Below the pieces are notes generated by a model that was given only the letters and a program-made list of their open reading frames with translations, did no database searches and had not been told where the DNA came from. A program made the position numbers and the translations under genes. DNA of 64,000 nt, taken from assembly GCA_910584235.1 (NCBI GenBank), contig CAJTZD010000009.1, positions 42,856 through 106,855 on the forward strand, given 5' to 3'. The DNA is from an uncultured Acetatifactor sp. Its GTDB lineage: Bacteria > Bacillota > Clostridia > Lachnospirales > Lachnospiraceae. Of this stretch, positions 61,252 to 64,000 are shown piece by piece. How positions within the stretch are numbered: position 1 is the first letter of the stretch; each line of letters begins with the position of its first letter.

Positions 61252-62144
61252 TGTTAGACAGACAAAAGGTGCGCCTGGGCATAGCGCCCATCGCGTGGAC
61301 CAACGACGACATGCCGGACCTGGGGGCGGAGAACACGTTTGAACAGTGCGTGTCCGAGATGGCCCTGGCAGGCTTTACGGGCTGTGAGGTAGGCAATAAA
61401 TACCCCAAAGACACGGCAGTGCTGAAAAAGGCTTTAGAGCTTAGGGGGATGCAGATATGTAACGCCTGGTACTCCACCTTTCTCACCACAAAGCCCTACG
61501 AAGAGACCGAGAAAGGTTTTCTCCAACACATCACTTTCCTGAAAGAGATGGGTGCAAAGGTGGTGGGTGTGTCCGAGCAGGGACATTCCATACAGGGCAC
61601 GGACAAATCCATTTTCCGGGATAAATATGTGATGAACGATGAGGAGTGGGAGCTTCTGTGCACAGGCCTGAACAAACTGGGGAAAGTGGCTAAGGACGTA
61701 GGAATAGCGCTGACATTCCATCACCACATGGGAACCGTGGTGCAGACGGCTGCGGAGATTGACCGGATGATGGAAAACACGGATCCGGAGCTGGTGGGCC
61801 TGTTGTTTGACAGCGGCCATCTGGCATACTGCGGCGAGAATTATCTGGAGGTGCTGAAAAAATACGCGGCCAGAACCAGGCATGTACATCTCAAAGACAT
61901 CCGCCCGGAAGTGGTGGCGAAAGTGAAAGCGGAGAATTTAAGCTTCCTTGCGGGCGTGAGACTGGGAACGTTCACCGTGCCCGGGGACGGCAGCCTGGAT
62001 TTCGCCCCCATTTTTGACATCCTTGCGGATACGGGCTATGAGGGCTATGTGCTGGTGGAGGCGGAGCAGGACCCGGCGGTGGCGAATCCGCTGGAATATG
62101 CTATGAAAGCCAGAAAGTATATCGCGGAAAAGGCGGGGCTGTAA
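61251..62144 (+). CDS. iolE: Myo-inosose-2 dehydratase IolE
   Basis: A 297-residue TIM-barrel enzyme removing water from 2-keto-myo-inositol. Family motifs: LGIAPIAWTNDDMPDLG at the N-terminus, HHHMGTVVQT near 161, LLFDSGH near 185 and HVHLKDIRP near 206, which supply metal ligands. It is translationally coupled to iolD. Confidence 0.95.
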   Translation: MLDRQKVRLGIAPIAWTNDDMPDLGAENTFEQCVSEMALAGFTGCEVGNKYPKDTAVLKKALELRGMQICNAWYSTFLTTKPYEETEKGFLQHITFLKEMGAKVVGVSEQGHSIQGTDKSIFRDKYVMNDEEWELLCTGLNKLGKVAKDVGIALTFHHHMGTVVQTAAEIDRMMENTDPELVGLLFDSGHLAYCGENYLEVLKKYAARTRHVHLKDIRPEVVAKVKAENLSFLAGVRLGTFTVPGDGSLDFAPIFDILADTGYEGYVLVEAEQDPAVANPLEYAMKARKYIAEKAGL

Positions 62145-62326
62145 GGCGGTGGCTGCGATGCCGGGGTGACTGACGGAAAATTGTGGAACCAATCATCGCC
62201 CTGGCAAGACGCAGTAAGGAGAAGAAAAGCGAGTAAATTCCGTTTTGCCGAGTTGTAAAGCGGATGCAAAATGCATTAGAAAAAATAAAATAACCGGCCG
62301 CGTTGGCGGGCGGAATGGAGGATGAA

Positions 62327-63340
62327 ATGATCAAGATTGGAATTATCGGTGCAGGACGCATCGGAAAGGTACATTTGCAGTCTATCACATACCATGTGAA
62401 AAATGCCTGTGTGAAAGCGGTAGCGGATCCTTTCATGAATGAGGAGACGGAAAAATTTATCCGGGATTTAGGGGTGCAGAAAGTCTGCAAGGATTATAAG
62501 GAGATTCTGGAGGATTCCGAGATCGATGCGGTTTTGGTATGCTCCTCTACGGACACCCATGCGTCCATTTCCATCGAGGCCATTGAGGCCGGAAAGCATG
62601 TGTTCTGCGAGAAGCCCGTGGACCATTCCCTGGCCAAAATCCAGGCGGTGGCGGACGCTTTGGACGCCCATCCAGGCTGCAAGTTCCAGGTGGGATTTAA
62701 CCGCCGCTTTGACCACAATTTCGCGGCCGTGAGAAAGGCTTATGATGAGGGCAGGATCGGGGAAGCCCATATCCTGAAGATTACATCCAGGGATCCCGAG
62801 CCCCCCAATCCCGCGTATATCAAGGTTTCCGGCGGCATGTTTTTAGATATGACCATCCATGACTTTGACATGGCCTGCTTCCTGACCAACAGCGATGTGG
62901 AGGAGGTTTACGTCCAGTCCGCAGTGCTGGTGGATCCGGCCATCGGGGAACAGGGAGATGTGGACACGGCCATCATTACCATGAAAATGGCAAACGGCGC
63001 CCTGGCCGTCATTGACAATTCCAGACGTGCCGCCTACGGCTATGACCAGAGGGCGGAGCTCTTCGGCTCAAAGGGCATGGCTGCCACCGCAAACGATACC
63101 CTTTCTTCCGTAGTCATTTCCAACAGCCAGGGCGTCACCGGAGAGAAGCCTCTGTTCTTCTTCCTGGAGAGATACATGGAGTCCTTTGCGGAGGAGATGA
63201 GACAGTTCGTGGACGCCTGTGAGAACGGCACCGAAGTGCCCGTGGGAATCCATGCCGGAATGCAGTCCGTGAAAATCGGCCTGGCGGCGAAGAAATCCGT
63301 GGAAGAGCACAGGCCGGTGAGAATGTCGGAGATGGACTAA
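62327..63340 (+). CDS. iolG: Inositol 2-dehydrogenase IolG
   Basis: A 337-residue GFO/IDH/MocA oxidoreductase. The NAD site is KIGIIGAGRIGKVH; the catalytic Lys is in the EKP motif CEKPVDHS (near 95), with the downstream SGGMFLDMTIHDFDMACF Asp/His pair (near 167-184). It oxidises myo-inositol to 2-keto-myo-inositol, the first step of the pathway. GGAGG before ATG 62327 fixes the start. Related sugar-inositol dehydrogenases cannot be excluded. Confidence 0.92.
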   Translation: MIKIGIIGAGRIGKVHLQSITYHVKNACVKAVADPFMNEETEKFIRDLGVQKVCKDYKEILEDSEIDAVLVCSSTDTHASISIEAIEAGKHVFCEKPVDHSLAKIQAVADALDAHPGCKFQVGFNRRFDHNFAAVRKAYDEGRIGEAHILKITSRDPEPPNPAYIKVSGGMFLDMTIHDFDMACFLTNSDVEEVYVQSAVLVDPAIGEQGDVDTAIITMKMANGALAVIDNSRRAAYGYDQRAELFGSKGMAATANDTLSSVVISNSQGVTGEKPLFFFLERYMESFAEEMRQFVDACENGTEVPVGIHAGMQSVKIGLAAKKSVEEHRPVRMSEMD

Positions 63341-63530
63341 TCCGCCTGTCTATGCGCTGCAAAGCGAAGCCGATTTGGACTATGGCAATACCCGCGCAAA
63401 TGTCTGATGCAAAATGTCCGAATGAGTGCAGAGTGGGCATTCATGGAGAAATCATGGAAGATTGACTGTTTTCCGGTCCGGGAAACGGTAAAGTCGGTGC
63501 ATATGCGCGGAAGAATGGAGGAAGAGAGAT

Positions 63531-64000
63531 ATGTCTTATCAGTTTATTATGCCAAAGCAGATATTCTACGGGGAGGGCGCGCTGGAACAGGCCGCGCCTG
63601 TCATTGCAGGCTGCGGCAGCAAGGCGCTGATCGTTACGGATCCGGTAATGGTAAAGCTTGGGAACGTGGAGGCTGTCCAGGAAATGCTTGCAAAAGCCGG
63701 CGTAGCTTACGCTGTTTTTGAGGGCGTCACCGGGGAACCTACGGACAAAATGGTGGAGGCCGGAATGGTAGTGTGGGAGCAGGAGAAATGTGATTTTCTC
63801 ATTGCCGTGGGAGGCGGCTCCCCCATCGACACCATGAAAGCCATCGGTGTGGTGGCTGTAAAGGGCGGGTCCATCAATGACTGGTACGGAAAGGAAATCA
63901 CAGGTGCTCTGCCGCCTATGGCGGCCATCCCCACTACCAGTGGAACGGGCTCGGAAGCCACCCAGTTTACCATCATTACGAATACAGAGGCGGACATCAA
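63531..64000 (+). CDS. Iron-containing alcohol dehydrogenase (3' partial)
   Basis: The first about 156 codons of a type III iron-dependent alcohol dehydrogenase, cut off by the window end. NAD-binding GGGSPIDTMKAIG (near 84-97) and IPTTSGTGSEATQF (near 122-137) are typical. GGAGG lies 9 nt before ATG 63531. After the iol genes, a role in reducing malonate semialdehyde from inositol to 3-hydroxypropionate is plausible but unproved; the substrate-site residues lie beyond the window. Confidence 0.88.
   Translation, partial: MSYQFIMPKQIFYGEGALEQAAPVIAGCGSKALIVTDPVMVKLGNVEAVQEMLAKAGVAYAVFEGVTGEPTDKMVEAGMVVWEQEKCDFLIAVGGGSPIDTMKAIGVVAVKGGSINDWYGKEITGALPPMAAIPTTSGTGSEATQFTIITNTEADI

Overview
The window looks like chromosomal DNA of a gut Lachnospiraceae (Firmicutes/Clostridia), a strict anaerobe of moderate to high GC. 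This rests on the gene complement: DUF4317 and DUF4250 proteins, an Rpn-type PD-(D/E)XK nuclease, PPi-dependent phosphofructokinase, LplB/YtcP-type sugar permeases with a membrane AraC sensor, a FeoA-FeoB fusion and AGGAGG-type ribosome binding sites. I see no rRNA, tRNA, CRISPR array, prophage or complete insertion sequence. The taxonomic call is inference, not a search result.

Layout. 1-6400: an ABC exporter (ATPase plus double-FtsX permease) followed by a BlaI/BlaR1-type repressor and metalloprotease antirepressor with clear operators. 6670-10740 (minus): a MATE exporter and fused FeoA-FeoB, the latter behind a promoter with an overlapping dyad and an internal terminator-like stem. 10760-13880: decayed gene fragments, an Rpn nuclease and a lipoprotein. 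14100-18000 (minus): YccF, a DUF2975-like protein, a diguanylate cyclase with an 18-bp coding repeat, and DUF4317. 18231-20310: MscL with a zinc ribbon, a TPR lipoprotein, and a cold-shock protein with a structured leader. 20312-24677: a degenerate EIIA-Glc-like membrane protein and copper homeostasis (CsoR, CopA with metal-binding domains at both ends). 24791-29680: a MotA/ExbB plus OmpA/MotB pair resembling ZorAB, then ClpB. 29778-33660: two toxin-antitoxin modules (MazEF and Panacea/PemK) whose promoters carry the same dyad in the spacer, around an LCP-family gene. 32089-38617: remnants of two different LplB-type permeases, an AraC-type membrane sensor whose 5' end sits on a rearrangement junction, YtcP, and a phosphoesterase. 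38646-40120: pfp.

40201-64000 reads as one catabolic island. A peptide/oligosaccharide-type (family 5) ABC importer and a divergent AraC regulator are followed by a HAD-GH105 fusion, a GH38 alpha-mannosidase, a ROK kinase, two unrecognised proteins and a myo-inositol catabolic set (iolC, iolB, iolD, iolE, iolG), ending in a truncated iron-containing alcohol dehydrogenase. Together the activities would suit a mannose- and uronate-decorated inositol compound, such as the head group of plant glycosylinositol phosphoceramides; this is a hypothesis.

The most unusual sequence feature is a dispersed double-hairpin repeat of about 100 bp, with four copies (two intact, two degenerate) placed at or over stop codons. 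The two intact copies show compensatory base changes in both stems.
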